Positions 24,925 through 34,765 are shown, numbered from the stretch's first letter. The stretch: 64,000 bases of DNA from Halomonas shengliensis (GCF_900104135.1 NZ_FNIV01000008.1:62001-126000), one strand, 5' to 3'. Program-made: numbers and translations. The notes: generated from the letters alone by a model not told the origin.

Positions 24925-26211
24925 TCACAACCGGTCGCGCAGCTTGTAGAAGGTGGTCGCCAGCACCAGCAGCGGGGTGCGCAGCAGGGCGCCGCCGGGG
25001 AAACGGCGGTGGGGCATGGCGGCGAAGGCGTCGAAGCGTTCGGCCTGGCCGGCGATCGCCTCGGCCATCAGCCGCCCCGCCAGCCCCGCCAGGGCCATGC
25101 CGTGGCCGGAGTAGCCCTGGGCGTAGTAGACATTGGAGCCCAGGCGGCCGAAGTCGGGGGCCCGGTTCAGGGTGATGGCCACGTCGCCGCCCCAGCGATA
25201 CTCGATGGGAATGCCCGCGAGCACCGGGAAGAGCCGGGCGATCTTGGCATCCATGCGCGCCTGGATGCCCTTCGGCTCGCGACCGTCGTAGCTCACCTCG
25301 CCGCCGTAGATGAGGCGGCGATCGCCGGAGAGGCGGTAGTAGTCGAGCACGAAGTTGGCATCCGACAGGGCGTCGTTGTGGGGCAGCACCTGCGCCGCCT
25401 GCGCCTCGCTCAAGGGAGCGGTGGCGATCATGTAGTTGGCCGCCTTCATCACCCGCCCGGAGAGCGCCGGCACCAGGCCCGACTGGTAGGCGTTGGTGCC
25501 CAGCACCACGTAGTCGGCGGTGACGGTGCCGCGGGCGGTGCGCACCCGGGCCGGCTCGCCGTGCTCGATCGCCACCACGGGGCTGTGGGCGTGGAGGGCC
25601 ACCCCGGCCTCGCCGGCGGCGCGGGCCAGCCCCAGGGTGTAATTGAGCGGGTGCAGGTGGCCGGCCCCGGCCTCATGGAGCGCCGCCGGGTAGGCGTCGG
25701 TGACCACCCGCTCGCGCAGGGCGTCGCCCTCGAGCATCTCCAGGTCGTGGTAGTCGTAGTCCCGGGCCATGCGCTCGCGGTGCTCGGCCAGCTCGCGCAC
25801 GTGGCGCGGCTTGACCGCGGCGTGCAGGTAGCCCCACTGCAGGTCGCAGGGGATGGCGTGGCGCTCGACGCGCTCGGCGGTCAGGCGCACGGCCTCGCGG
25901 CTCAGCGCCCAGATGTCGCGCGCCGCCTCGCGCCCCAGGGCCGTCTCCACGGTGGCCATGTCGGTGCCCAGCCCCGGCAGGATCTGGCCGCCGCTGCGCC
26001 CCGAGGCGCCGTGGCCGATCTCGCCGGCCTCCAGCAGCACCACCGAGTAGCCGCGCTCGGCCAGCTCCAGCGCCGCCGAGCAGCCGGTGATCCCGCCCCC
26101 CACCACGCAGACGTCGGCGCGCACCTCGCCCTCGAGGGGGGAGCAGTCGCCCGGGTCCACGGCGATGGAGGCGCGATACCAGGAGGTCGGTGGGTCGAGG
26201 TGGTCGGTCAT
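24925..26211 (-). CDS. puuB: FAD-dependent amine oxidoreductase, PuuB type (copy 2)
   Basis: 428-aa DAO-type flavoprotein. CVVGGGITGCSAALELAERG (about 36-55) is the dinucleotide motif, HGASGRSGGQILPGLGTDMA follows, and GYSGHGMALAGLAGRLMAEA lies near the C-terminus. It is related to copy 1 at 16.9 kb but clearly diverged. First gene of the polyamine uptake operon, 41 bp before the ATPase gene. It probably oxidises a gamma-glutamylated polyamine made by the synthetase further down. An alternative is direct oxidation of another amine or of an N-methyl amino acid, since DAO-family members vary. Confidence 0.85.
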   Translation of the reverse strand: MTDHLDPPTSWYRASIAVDPGDCSPLEGEVRADVCVVGGGITGCSAALELAERGYSVVLLEAGEIGHGASGRSGGQILPGLGTDMATVETALGREAARDIWALSREAVRLTAERVERHAIPCDLQWGYLHAAVKPRHVRELAEHRERMARDYDYHDLEMLEGDALRERVVTDAYPAALHEAGAGHLHPLNYTLGLARAAGEAGVALHAHSPVVAIEHGEPARVRTARGTVTADYVVLGTNAYQSGLVPALSGRVMKAANYMIATAPLSEAQAAQVLPHNDALSDANFVLDYYRLSGDRRLIYGGEVSYDGREPKGIQARMDAKIARLFPVLAGIPIEYRWGGDVAITLNRAPDFGRLGSNVYYAQGYSGHGMALAGLAGRLMAEAIAGQAERFDAFAAMPHRRFPGGALLRTPLLVLATTFYKLRDRL

Positions 26212-26455
26212 GCGGGCTCCCCGAGGCTGGGCGCTGGGCGCCCTGGCGGATGGTTGTTGTTGGCGTGACGGCCGTCGTGGTGACCTCAGTTTGACACCAG
26301 ACGCCGCATCGATGTCAAGTATTCAATAACAACGCTCGCCGAGCCTCCGTAGCCAGCCGGCCCGACGCTGGCACCATCTCGCGCCGCCTGCCGGGGATAT
26401 ACCGGGACACGGCAGACACCCCGGCCAACGCCCTATCGTCAAGAAAACACGGGCA
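26212..26455. promoter_or_regulatory. Control region upstream of the polyamine uptake operon
   Basis: 244-bp gap. It holds an inverted repeat TTGACA-N16-TGTCAA (26291-26318). Read on the minus strand, its first arm could be a -35 box, but no good -10 follows at 17 bp. Next to it is TATTCAATA (26319-26327), an odd-centred palindrome sharing TTGAATA with the puuB copy 1 leader. These are candidate regulator sites. No terminator for the gene at 26456 was found. Confidence 0.3.
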
Positions 26456-27205
26456 TTACGCCTCGCCACAGACGGGGCAGTGCGGGTCGCGGGGCACCGT
26501 GAAGCGGCGCCACTCGCCGCTGAGGCCATCGAAGGTAGCCAGCCCCCGGTGCGGAGTACCGGCGCCGGCCAGCAGCTTGATCGCCTCCAGCGCCTGGAAG
26601 CTGCCGATCAGTCCCACCAGCGGCGCCACCACACCGCTCTCGGCACAGGAGAGCGCGGCGTCGCCCTGGCCGTCCGGGGGGTAGAGGCAGGCGTAGCAGG
26701 GTCCCTCGGGATCACGCGGATCGAACACCGCCAGCTGGCCGGAGAAGCGGATCGCCGCCCCGGAGACCAGCGGCACCCCGGCCGCGCGGCAGGCGGCGTT
26801 GATGGCGTAGCGGCTGGAGAAGCGGTCGGTGCAGTCGAGCACCACGTCCGCCGCGGCCACCGCCGCCGCCATGGCCTGCCCCTCCAGGTGGGTGGTGCGG
26901 GCCTCGATGCGACACCCCGGGTTGAGCGCCTGGGCCGCCTCGCGGGCCGACTCGGCCTTGTTGCGCCCCAGGTCCGCCTCGCCATGGGCGATCTGGCGCT
27001 GCAGGTTGGAGAGCTCGACCTCGTCGGCATCGGCCAGGGTCAGGCGTCCCACCCCGGCGGCGGCGAGATATAGGGCCACCGGTGAGCCGAGCCCGCCGGC
27101 ACCGACCACCAGGACGTGGCCGGCCAGCAGGCGCTCCTGGCCCTCGATGTCGATGGCCTCCAGCATGATCTGGCGGCTGTAGCGCAGCAGGTCGAGGTCG
27201 TGCAT
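26456..27205 (-). CDS. moeB: Molybdopterin-synthase adenylyltransferase (MoeB/ThiF family)
   Basis: 249-aa E1-like enzyme. The N-terminal RYSRQIML carries the catalytic arginines. VVGAGGLGSPVALYLAAAGV (about 33-52) binds ATP and DEVELSNLQRQ follows. Two CxxC pairs (CYAC near 172 and CPVC near 244) bind zinc, as in E. coli MoeB, which is the same length. It adenylates the C-terminus of MoaD for molybdopterin synthesis; the homologous ThiF role is possible because some bacteria have only one enzyme. In related bacteria moeB usually follows prmC directly; here an lrp gene and a repeat lie between. 8 bp after lrp, so co-transcribed with it. Confidence 0.87.
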   Translation of the reverse strand: MHDLDLLRYSRQIMLEAIDIEGQERLLAGHVLVVGAGGLGSPVALYLAAAGVGRLTLADADEVELSNLQRQIAHGEADLGRNKAESAREAAQALNPGCRIEARTTHLEGQAMAAAVAAADVVLDCTDRFSSRYAINAACRAAGVPLVSGAAIRFSGQLAVFDPRDPEGPCYACLYPPDGQGDAALSCAESGVVAPLVGLIGSFQALEAIKLLAGAGTPHRGLATFDGLSGEWRRFTVPRDPHCPVCGEA

Positions 27206-27213
27206 GGGGGGAT

Positions 27214-27714
27214 TCACTTGCTGTCGAACTCCTCGATGTCGGGCACGTGCAGGGAGAACTCCTCCTTGACCTCCTCCATCACCACATAGCTCTTGGACTC
27301 CTTGACCCCGGGCAGGGTCAGCACCACGTCGCCGAGCAGCTGGCGGTAGGCGGCCATCTCGGGGATGCGGCACTTGAGGATGTAGTCGAACTGGCCGGAG
27401 ACCAGGTGGCACTCCTGGATCTGGGGCAGCCGCGCCACGGCGCGGCGGAACTCGTCGAACACCGCCGGAGACTGGGTCTCCAGGCTGATCTCCACGAACA
27501 CCAGCAGGTTGGCCTTGAGCGCGCGGGGGTCGAGCACGGCCTTGTAGCCGCGGATCACCCCGGCGCGCTCCAGGCGCTTGACCCGCTCCAGGCAGGGGGT
27601 GGTGGAGAGTCCCACCTGGGAGGCGAGGTCGACGTAGGAGATGCGGGCGTTCTCCTGCAGGCAGCGCAGGATCTTGAGGTCGATACGGTCGAGGGAGCGT
27701 GTCTTGGCTTTCAT
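27214..27714 (-). CDS. lrp: Leucine-responsive regulatory protein (Lrp/AsnC family)
   Basis: 166-aa regulator. AsnC-type helix-turn-helix at about residues 8-60 (DRIDLKILRCLQENARIS, then GLSTTPCLERVKRLE). The RAM/Lrp effector domain runs from about 70 to 155 and includes IQECHLVSGQFDYILKCRIP and LPGVKESKSYVVMEEVKE. Length and sequence are close to E. coli Lrp (164 aa), with an acidic tail. ATG at 27714 chosen; a GTG five codons upstream is possible. Neither has a strong ribosome site. It may be the global Lrp or a local amino-acid regulator. Confidence 0.85.
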   Translation of the reverse strand: MKAKTRSLDRIDLKILRCLQENARISYVDLASQVGLSTTPCLERVKRLERAGVIRGYKAVLDPRALKANLLVFVEISLETQSPAVFDEFRRAVARLPQIQECHLVSGQFDYILKCRIPEMAAYRQLLGDVVLTLPGVKESKSYVVMEEVKEEFSLHVPDIEEFDSK

Positions 27715-28042
27715 TGTAATGGCAGGCACCGGTCGGCAGAGTCATGAGCGCCGCCGCGACAGCGAAATCCACTGGAAATCGCCCGGTATCACGGCGGCAA
27801 ACGGAAAAATCCTCTGCCGAAGGTGTACCACAGCCTTCCATCGACGGCTATCAACGCTTGGTCTGACCCAGGGCTATCGCAGAAGACTTGTCGCTCGGGG
27901 CTCATCTGGCGACAAGCCTTCGAGGAGGCGCTGTGAACCCCTCCCTGGGCGCTACCGACGCCATCCCTGGCGTAGGACCTCCTCTACGGCTTGTCCCCAG
28001 CGCCCCTTGGTTTCTGCATCTGCGATTGCTATGTGGCCTGAC
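27715..28042. other. 328-bp intergenic region before lrp, carrying repeat copy A
   Basis: This gap holds the lrp leader and the first copy of the 95-bp structured repeat (27906-28000). At 27869-27882 is CAGGGCTATCGCAG, which recurs exactly beside repeat copy B. No coding frame in it is convincing. Confidence 0.7.
27906..28000 (-). repeat. 95-bp structured intergenic repeat, copy A
   Basis: Reads on the minus strand. Outer 13-nt arms CTGGGGACAAGCC and GGCTTGTCGCCAG pair with one mismatch. The inner part has GAGGAGG/CCTCCTC, a hairpin ACGCC-AGGGAT-GGCGT, then GGTAGCGCCCAGGGA and GGTTCACAGCG. Same length as copies B and C, in the opposite orientation. Lies between prmC and lrp. Confidence 0.9.
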
Positions 28043-28909
28043 TCAGGCCGGCTGGCGCCCCAGGCTGGCGCGCTCGTGGCCGGCGAGGTCGCGGCGGCTG
28101 GCCACCTCGGCGTAGCCCGCCGCGCGAAGGGCCTCGCGCACCGCCGCGGCCTGGCGAAAGCCATGCTCCAGCAGCAGCCAGCCGCCGGGCAGCAGGTGCT
28201 CCCGGGCGGCCGCCACCAGGTGACGCAGGTCGGCCAGGCCCGCCTCGCCGGCCACCAGCGCCGAGCGCGGCTCGAAGCGCACGTCGCCTTCGGCCAGGTG
28301 CGGGTCATCCGCGGCGATATAGGGAGGGTTGGAGACGATCAGGTCGAAGCGCTCGGCGGTCGTCCCCGCGGCCAGGGCCGAGAACCAGTCGCTCTCGCGG
28401 AACTCGGCGTTGGTCAGGGCGTGGCGTGCGGCATTGTGTCGCGCCAGGGCCACCGCCTCGGGACGCAGCTCCAGCCCCAGCACCCGCCAGCCGGGGCGCT
28501 CGCTGGCGAAGGCCAGGGCGATGGCGCCGCTGCCGCTGCCCAGGTCGAGAAGCCGGCCTCGGGGCGCCGGCGCCAGGGCCAGCGCCGCCTCCACCAGGGT
28601 CTCGGTGTCGGGCCGCGGGATCAGGGTGCTGGGGTCGGTGGCCAGGGACAGCCCCCAGAACTCGCGCTCGCCGGTGAGGTAGGCCACCGGCTCCCCGGCT
28701 TCGCGGCGGGCCACCAGCTCGCGGAAGCGGCGGGCCGCCGCCGCCTCGGCCGCGCGGTCACCCCAGGTATAGAGCCAGGTGCGCTCGACCCCCAGCACGT
28801 GGCAGAGCAGCACATCGGCGTCGAGGCGCGCCGACGGTGAGCCGGCGGCGACCAGGCGTGTCGCGGCCTCGACCAGCAGAGCATCGAGGGTCACGGGCGT
28901 CGCCGCCAC
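28043..28909 (-). CDS. prmC: Protein-(glutamine-N5) methyltransferase for release factors
   Basis: 288-aa SAM-dependent methyltransferase that methylates the Gln of the GGQ motif in release factors. Motif I is LLDLGSGSGAIALAF (about 120-134), the substrate loop is SNPPYIAADD (NPPY at 194-197), and the N-terminal helical domain is present. Start is GTG at 28909: it has AGGAGG at 6 nt and follows the prfA stop by one base. An upstream ATG at 28957 lies inside prfA and has no such site. Length then matches E. coli PrmC (277 aa). Downstream of its target gene prfA, as usual. Confidence 0.92.
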   Translation of the reverse strand: MAATPVTLDALLVEAATRLVAAGSPSARLDADVLLCHVLGVERTWLYTWGDRAAEAAAARRFRELVARREAGEPVAYLTGEREFWGLSLATDPSTLIPRPDTETLVEAALALAPAPRGRLLDLGSGSGAIALAFASERPGWRVLGLELRPEAVALARHNAARHALTNAEFRESDWFSALAAGTTAERFDLIVSNPPYIAADDPHLAEGDVRFEPRSALVAGEAGLADLRHLVAAAREHLLPGGWLLLEHGFRQAAAVREALRAAGYAEVASRRDLAGHERASLGRQPA

Positions 28910-28910
28910 C

Positions 28911-30002
28911 TCAGGCCTCCTGCTGGAGGGCGGCGAGCTGTTCGGCCTGGTACTCATGGATCAGCGGCTCGATCACCTCGTCGAGCTGCTCGCCGCCGAT
29001 CACCTCGCCGAGCTTGTAGAGGGTGAGGTTGATGCGGTGGTCGGTGACCCGCCCCTGGGGGAAGTTGTAGGTGCGGATGCGCTCGCTGCGATCGCCGGAG
29101 CCTACCAGCGAGCGCCGGGTGTCGGCCTGCTGCTGGCGCTGGCTGTCCACGGCGTGCTGCTTGAGCCGGGCGGCGAGCAGCGACATCGCCTTGGCGCGGT
29201 TCTTGTGCTGGCTGCGCTCCTCCTGGCACTCCACCACCACGCCGCTGGGCAGGTGGGTGATGCGGATGGCGGAGTCGGTGGTGTTGACATGCTGGCCGCC
29301 GGCGCCGCTGGAGCGGAAGGTGTCCACGCGCAGGTCGTTCGGGTCGAGGTCGATGTCGCCCACCGCCTCCACCTCGGGCATCACCGCCACGGTGCAGGCG
29401 GAGGTATGGATGCGCCCCTGGGACTCGGTGGCCGGCACGCGCTGCACGCGGTGGGCGCCGGACTCGAACTTGAGCCGGGCATAGGCCCCCTCGCCCTTGA
29501 TGCGCGCGATGACCTCCTTGTAGCCGCCCTGCTCGCCGTGGCTGGCGCTGATCACCTCCACCTTCCAGCCATGCTTCTCGGCGTAGCGGGAGTACATGCG
29601 GAAGAGGTCGCCGGCGAACAGCGCCGCCTCGTCGCCGCCGGTGCCGGCGCGCACCTCGAGGAAGACGCTGCGGCCGTCGTCGGGGTCCTTGGGCACCAGC
29701 AGGCGCTTGAGGCGCTCCTCCAGGGCGTCGCGCTTCTCGCGCCCCTCGGCGAGCTCCAGCTCGGCCAGCTCGCGCATCTCGGGGTCGCTGTCGGAGGCGA
29801 GCTGTTCGGCGGCCTCGAGGTCGCCCTCCACGGCGCGGTAGTCGCGCCACGCCTCTACCAGCGCCTCGAGCTCGGCGTATTCGCGGGAGTAGTCGCGGAA
29901 GCGGGACTGGTCGCCGATCACCTCGGGCTCCGCCAGCAGGGCGGCGAGCTCCTCGAAGCGCTCGCCGAAGGCGTCGAGACGCGCACGCAGGGAAGCTTTC
30001 AT
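28911..30002 (-). CDS. prfA: Peptide chain release factor 1
   Basis: 363-aa class I release factor for UAA and UAG codons. The stop-codon tripeptide PAT (190-192, PxT type) is followed by the catalytic GGQ at 235-237 in [17 protein letters not shown]. It is 8 bp downstream of hemA. All expected domains and full length are present. Confidence 0.97.
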   Translation of the reverse strand: MKASLRARLDAFGERFEELAALLAEPEVIGDQSRFRDYSREYAELEALVEAWRDYRAVEGDLEAAEQLASDSDPEMRELAELELAEGREKRDALEERLKRLLVPKDPDDGRSVFLEVRAGTGGDEAALFAGDLFRMYSRYAEKHGWKVEVISASHGEQGGYKEVIARIKGEGAYARLKFESGAHRVQRVPATESQGRIHTSACTVAVMPEVEAVGDIDLDPNDLRVDTFRSSGAGGQHVNTTDSAIRITHLPSGVVVECQEERSQHKNRAKAMSLLAARLKQHAVDSQRQQQADTRRSLVGSGDRSERIRTYNFPQGRVTDHRINLTLYKLGEVIGGEQLDEVIEPLIHEYQAEQLAALQQEA

Positions 30003-30010
30003 GGATGGTC

Positions 30011-31279
30011 CTATCGGGTCTTGTCGGGGGTCGCGTCGAGCAGCAGGTCGGTCGCCGCCTGGAGCAGGTCGTGACGCTCGGCGGACGCCGCCTCGCGCAG
30101 GGCCACGGTGGGGCCGTGCAGCAGCCGGTTGGTCAGCTGGTGGGCCAGGCGCCGCACCACCGCCTCGGGCTCCTCGCCGCGGCCAAGCCGCGCCAGGGCC
30201 TGCTCCAGGGAGTGGTCACGCAGGGTCTCGGCGCGGGAACGGTAGTCGTGGATCAGCTCGCCGCCGCTGCGGATGCGCCGGTCATGGAGCCAGGCGCCCA
30301 CGCCGTGCTCGATCAGCGACTCGGCCTGGTCGGCGGCCACCTGGCGGTGACGGCGGTTCTCCGCAATCACCTCCTGCAGGTCGTCGACCGTGTAGAGGAA
30401 GATGTCGGACAGTTGCCCCACCTCGGGCTCGATGTCCCGGGGCACGGCGATGTCGACCATGAAGATCGGCCGGTAGCGGCGCTTCTTCAGGGCCCGCTCC
30501 ACCATGCCCTTGCCGAGGATCGGCAGCGGGGCGGCGGTGGAGGAGATGACGATGTCGGCCTCCGCCAGGGCGTCGGGAATGGCGTCCAGGGTGATCGCCT
30601 GGCCCCCCAGGGGCGCGGCCAGCTGTTCGCCCCGCTCGCGGGTGCGGTTGGCTACGGTCAGCTGGCGGACCCCTGCCTCCACCAGGTGGCGGGCGACCAG
30701 CTCGATGGTCTCGCCGGCGCCGATCAGCAGCGCCCGGGCGCGGCCGAAGTCCTCGAAGATGCGGCTGGCCAGGCTCACCGCGGCATAGGCCACCGATACC
30801 GGGTTGCGGCCGATGCCGGTCTCGGTGCGCACCTGCTTGGCCACCGCGAAGGTGTGCTGGAAGAGGCACTCGAGCTCCTTGCCCAGGCCACGGGCCTCGC
30901 GGCTGGCCTGGTAGGCATCCTTGAGCTGGCCCAGGATCTGCGGCTCGCCCAGCACCATGGAGTCGAGCCCCACCGCCACCCGCATCAGGTGGCGCGCGGC
31001 CTCGTGGTCCAGGTAGTGGTAGGCACACCGCGAGAGGTCCTCCACCGGCAGGCCGTGGAAGCGGCCCAGCCAGTCCAGCACCACCGCCTCGCCCTCGGGG
31101 TCGGTGACGCAGTAGAGCTCGGTGCGGTTGCAGGTGGATAGCACGGCCGCCTCCCTGACCTCGGGAAGGCCACGCAACTCGCCCAGCGCGGCGTCGAGCT
31201 CGGCGGGGTCGAAGGCCACCTGTTCACGCACCTCTACGGTGGCGGTGCGATGGTTGATTCCAAGGGCAAGCAGCGTCAT
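30011..31279 (-). CDS. hemA: Glutamyl-tRNA reductase
   Basis: 422-aa NADPH-dependent enzyme that reduces Glu-tRNA(Glu) to glutamate-1-semialdehyde, the first step of C5 haem synthesis. The catalytic Cys50 is in [30 protein letters not shown] and [18 protein letters not shown] (NADPH site) are conserved. Start at 31279 ([20 protein letters not shown]) is the family N-terminus. First gene of hemA-prfA-prmC; divergent from a TPR lipoprotein gene. Confidence 0.96.
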   Translation of the reverse strand: MTLLALGINHRTATVEVREQVAFDPAELDAALGELRGLPEVREAAVLSTCNRTELYCVTDPEGEAVVLDWLGRFHGLPVEDLSRCAYHYLDHEAARHLMRVAVGLDSMVLGEPQILGQLKDAYQASREARGLGKELECLFQHTFAVAKQVRTETGIGRNPVSVAYAAVSLASRIFEDFGRARALLIGAGETIELVARHLVEAGVRQLTVANRTRERGEQLAAPLGGQAITLDAIPDALAEADIVISSTAAPLPILGKGMVERALKKRRYRPIFMVDIAVPRDIEPEVGQLSDIFLYTVDDLQEVIAENRRHRQVAADQAESLIEHGVGAWLHDRRIRSGGELIHDYRSRAETLRDHSLEQALARLGRGEEPEAVVRRLAHQLTNRLLHGPTVALREAASAERHDLLQAATDLLLDATPDKTR

Positions 31280-31441
31280 GCGTCGGGCATCTTGAACGTG
31301 GTATGTGCGGCGATCCGGCCTCCAGGCCGAGCGACAGGATTCTATCACAGCCCTGCCGGCAAGGGCTCTCCCCCGCGGTGCCTTTGCCCGCGCCGGCCGA
31401 GCCGTTATGCTGGGGCCACGCCCCCGCAAGCCGAGACCCCC

Positions 31442-33208
31442 ATGGCCCGCGCCCCCTTCTGCTCCCCGTTACTGCGCCTGGCGGCCCCGTCGCTGGCCCT
31501 GCTGCTGGCCGGTTGCCAGGCGCTCTCCCATGACGCGGCGGGGACGCCGGCGATGGCGGACCCGCTGGAGGGGGCCCCGCCGATCACCCGCGGTCTCGAC
31601 GCCGAGGGGCTGGCGGGGCTGCTCAGCGCGGAGCTCGCCGGCCAGCGCGGCGACTACCGTCGCGCCGCCGAGGGCTACCTGGTGGCCAGCGAGCGCTACG
31701 GCGATCCCAGCCTGGCCGAGCGGGCGGCCCTGGCCGCCAGCTTCGGCGACGAACGCGAGCTGCTCGATCGCGCCGCCCGGGAGTGGCAGGCGCTCTCCCC
31801 GGACAGCCCCGCCCCGGCGCGGCTGCTGGCCGGGCTCGCCGTGCAGCGCGGCGACTGGCCCGAGGCCCTGCGCCAGCGCCTGGCGCTGGTGCGCGAGGGG
31901 GGCGACAGCGAGATCACCTCGCTGGTGGAGTCGGCGCTGGCGGCCGAGGCCGACCCCGCCCCGCTGCTGGCCCTGCTGCGCGATCACCTGCGCGGGGCCC
32001 CGAGCGATGCCCGTCGCCACGATGCCGAACTCGCCACCGCCCTGCTCGAGGTCGCCGTCGGCGACACCGAGGCCGCCGAGCGCCGCCTCGACCGCCTGGG
32101 TGACCGCGCCCCCGAACTTCCCGCGCTGTGGCTGACCCGTGCTCGCCTCGCCCAGGAGGCCGGCGATCCGCGCGCCGCCCGCGCCGCCGCCGCCCGCGGC
32201 CTGGAGGTCTCCCCCGGCGACGCCCGCTTCATCCTACTGCTGGCCCAGAGCGAACTGCGCCTGGGCAACGTGGCGGCCGCCGAGGCGCGCACCGATACCC
32301 TGCTGGAGGAGCACACCGGCGACGCCAGCCTGGCCATCGGCCTGGCGCGGCTCTACCTCGACGAGGGCTACCCCGAGCCGGCGCGCCGCCTGCTGCTGCC
32401 GCTGGTGGAGGAGCCCGATGCCCCGGCCGGCGCCTTCCTGCTGCTGGGTGACATCGCCCGCGCCGAGGGCGAGGCCGACAACGCCCTTCTTTATTACCGC
32501 CAGGTGCGTGACGACGAAGCCTTCCTGCTCAGCCGACTGCGCGCCGCCGAGGCGCTGATCGAGGAGGACCGCCTCGACGACGCCCGCGACTTCCTGCGCG
32601 CCGAGCGCCTGCGCCACGACGACCACTTCGACGACCTGGTCGGCCTGGAGGTGGAGCTGCTCGACGGCGAGGGAGAGCAGGCGGCCGCCGACGCCCTGCT
32701 CGACCGCGAGCTCGCGCGCACCCCCAACGACGAGGCGCTGCTCTACCTGCGAGGCATGCGTGCCTTCGAGGCCGGCGACCTCGAGGGAATGGAGCGCGAC
32801 CTGGGGCGCATCATCGAGCGCAACCCCGACAACGCCATGGCCCTCAACGCCCTGGGCTACACCCTGGCCGACCAGGGCCCCGCCGCGCGCCTGGACGAGG
32901 CCCGCGAGCTGATCGAGCGGGCCCACGCGCTCGACCCCGACAACCCCGCCATCCTCGACAGCCTGGGCTGGGTGCGCTATCGCCAGGGCGACCCCGAGGC
33001 CGCCCTGCCCTGGCTCGAGCGTGCCTACGCGGCGATGCCCGACCAGGAGATCGCCGCCCACCTCGCCGAGGTGCTGTGGGCGCTGGGACGCCGGGAGGCG
33101 GCCCGCGAGCTGGTCGGCGAGGCCGTGGAGCGTTTCGACGAGCGCCCGCTGATCGAGGAGCTGCTCGAGCGAGAGCCGGGCCTTGCCCCCGCGCCTGCCG
33201 CCGACTGA
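31442..33208 (+). CDS. TPR-repeat lipoprotein upstream of lolB
   Basis: 588-aa protein with a lipoprotein signal peptide; the lipobox is LLAGC with Cys at about residue 22, so it is probably anchored to the outer membrane. The rest is helical repeats rich in Ala, Leu, Arg and Glu. Clear TPR-like units near the C-terminus include NPDNAMALNALGYTLADQGP and NPAILDSLGWVRYRQGDPEA. Start at 31442 fits the signal peptide. Related TPR lipoproteins sit next to lolB in Pseudomonas. The gap to lolB is 30 bp. The exact role is not known; it is a protein-interaction scaffold by family. Confidence 0.82.
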   Translation: MARAPFCSPLLRLAAPSLALLLAGCQALSHDAAGTPAMADPLEGAPPITRGLDAEGLAGLLSAELAGQRGDYRRAAEGYLVASERYGDPSLAERAALAASFGDERELLDRAAREWQALSPDSPAPARLLAGLAVQRGDWPEALRQRLALVREGGDSEITSLVESALAAEADPAPLLALLRDHLRGAPSDARRHDAELATALLEVAVGDTEAAERRLDRLGDRAPELPALWLTRARLAQEAGDPRAARAAAARGLEVSPGDARFILLLAQSELRLGNVAAAEARTDTLLEEHTGDASLAIGLARLYLDEGYPEPARRLLLPLVEEPDAPAGAFLLLGDIARAEGEADNALLYYRQVRDDEAFLLSRLRAAEALIEEDRLDDARDFLRAERLRHDDHFDDLVGLEVELLDGEGEQAAADALLDRELARTPNDEALLYLRGMRAFEAGDLEGMERDLGRIIERNPDNAMALNALGYTLADQGPAARLDEARELIERAHALDPDNPAILDSLGWVRYRQGDPEAALPWLERAYAAMPDQEIAAHLAEVLWALGRREAARELVGEAVERFDERPLIEELLEREPGLAPAPAAD

Positions 33209-33238
33209 TCACGCCTGCCCGTCATTCAAGGAACCCCC

Positions 33239-33856
33239 ATGCGATACCCATTCCCGCTACGCCTGATCGCCGCCCTGCTGCTGCTCACCCTGGCCGCCGG
33301 CTGTGCCCGCCAGGCGCCGCTGCCTGAAGGGCAGCGCGCCGCCGGCCAATGGCAGGCCCAGGTCGAGCGCGTCGAGGCCTTGGAGACCTGGCAGCTGGCC
33401 GGCAAGGTCGGGCTGCGCACCCCGGAGGACTCCACCAGCGCCACCCTCGACTGGAGCCAGTACCCCCACTACTACCGCCTGCTGATCAGCGGTCCCTTCG
33501 GCGGCGGGCGCACCACCCTGGAGGGGCGCGAGGGGCGCTTCTCGCTGACCAACGCCGAGGGACGCTTCGAGGCCGAGACCCCCGAGGCGCTGATGGAGGC
33601 ACAGCTGGGCTGGTCGCTGCCGCTGGGCGCCCTCTCCCGCTGGGTGCGCGGCCTGCCCGGCGAGACAAGCGCCCACCGCCTGGAGAGGGACGCACTGGGC
33701 TTCCCCGCGCGCCTCGAGCAGGATGGCTGGGAGATCGCCTACCGCGACTGGACCCGCGGCGAGGGGCTGTGGCTGCCGCGTCGGCTGGTGATGACCTACG
33801 GCGAGCTGCGCGTCACCCTGGTCGTCAACGAGTGGCGTCCCGGCGACGATGAGTGA
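33239..33856 (+). CDS. lolB: Outer-membrane lipoprotein receptor LolB
   Basis: 205-aa lipoprotein. Signal peptide with lipobox LAAGC (Cys at about 21) and a LolB-like mature part containing LETWQLAGKVGLRTPEDSTS, SGPFGGGRTTLEGR and the WVRGLPGE segment. It accepts lipoproteins from LolA and inserts them into the outer membrane. lolA is at 59.2 kb. It overlaps ispE by 8 bp. Confidence 0.93.
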   Translation: MRYPFPLRLIAALLLLTLAAGCARQAPLPEGQRAAGQWQAQVERVEALETWQLAGKVGLRTPEDSTSATLDWSQYPHYYRLLISGPFGGGRTTLEGREGRFSLTNAEGRFEAETPEALMEAQLGWSLPLGALSRWVRGLPGETSAHRLERDALGFPARLEQDGWEIAYRDWTRGEGLWLPRRLVMTYGELRVTLVVNEWRPGDDE

Positions 33857-34715
33857 CGCCCTGCCCGCCTCGCGCCTGACCCTGCCGGCGCCGGCCAAGC
33901 TCAACCGCATGCTGCATATCACCGGGCGGCGCGCCGACGGCTACCACGAGCTGCAGACGCTGTTCCAGTTCCTCGACCACGGCGACACCTTGCACCTGGC
34001 ACCCCGCGACGACGGCAAGATCCGCCTGACCCCGGGGATCGCCGGGGTGGCGCCCGAGGAGAACCTGATCGTGCGCGCCGCGCGCCGCCTCCAGGCCGAG
34101 AGTGGCTGCCCACTGGGCGCCGACATCCACCTGGAGAAGCGCCTGCCCATGGGCGGCGGCCTGGGCGGTGGCAGCTCCGATGCCGCCACCACCCTGCTCG
34201 GCCTCGATGCCCTCTGGAGGCTGGGGCTGACGCTGGAGCGACTGGCCGCGCTGGGCCTCGCCCTGGGGGCCGACGTGCCGGTCTTCGTGCATGGCCACGC
34301 CGCCTGGGCCGAGGGGATCGGCGAACGGCTCACCCCGGTGACCCTCGACACCCCCTGGTTCGTGGTGGTGCACCCCGGCATCGAGGTCGCCACCCCGGCG
34401 GTGTTCCGGGCCCCCGAATTGACACGTCACACCCCCCCGATTACCATGGCGCGCGCACTGCAGGGGGGGGCGTCCAGCTGGCGCAACGACTGCGAGGCCA
34501 CGGTACGGGCGCTCTACCCGCCGGTGGCCGCGGCGCTGGACTGGCTCTCCGAGCGCGCGCCGACCATGCTCACCGGCACCGGTGCCTGCGTCTTCGCCCG
34601 TCTGGCGACGGAGGAGCAGGCCGATCGGCTGCTCGCCGAGATCGGCGGGCGCTGGAAGGCCTTCAAGGCGCGTGGCCTGAACCGCTCTCCTCTTCATGAC
34701 GTTCTGGATCGCTGA
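33849..34715 (+). CDS. ispE: 4-diphosphocytidyl-2-C-methyl-D-erythritol kinase
   Basis: 288-aa GHMP kinase of the MEP isoprenoid pathway. [20 protein letters not shown] is at the start, the ATP loop [20 protein letters not shown] is at about 99-118, and [11 protein letters not shown] lies near the end. Coupled to lolB by overlap and followed by prs. A run of eight G residues lies in the coding region near 34463-34470. Confidence 0.95.
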   Translation: MSDALPASRLTLPAPAKLNRMLHITGRRADGYHELQTLFQFLDHGDTLHLAPRDDGKIRLTPGIAGVAPEENLIVRAARRLQAESGCPLGADIHLEKRLPMGGGLGGGSSDAATTLLGLDALWRLGLTLERLAALGLALGADVPVFVHGHAAWAEGIGERLTPVTLDTPWFVVVHPGIEVATPAVFRAPELTRHTPPITMARALQGGASSWRNDCEATVRALYPPVAAALDWLSERAPTMLTGTGACVFARLATEEQADRLLAEIGGRWKAFKARGLNRSPLHDVLDR

Positions 34716-34765
34716 TCCTCCCCGATCCGGCCCCAGATGACCCAACACTGCATAGGTGGCTGCGC

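Noticed and set aside
27206-27841. 212-codon extension upstream of moeB
   Set aside because: It lies over lrp in another frame; the MoeB N-terminus begins at 27205.
27888-28115. Short peptides encoded within the 95-bp repeats (for example EEVLRQGWRR endings)
   Set aside because: The same peptide recurs only because the DNA repeats; paired-base changes show selection on structure, not on codons.
34716-34765. Possible tRNA gene between ispE and prs, as in many gammaproteobacteria
   Set aside because: Only 50 bp are present and no cloverleaf can be drawn.
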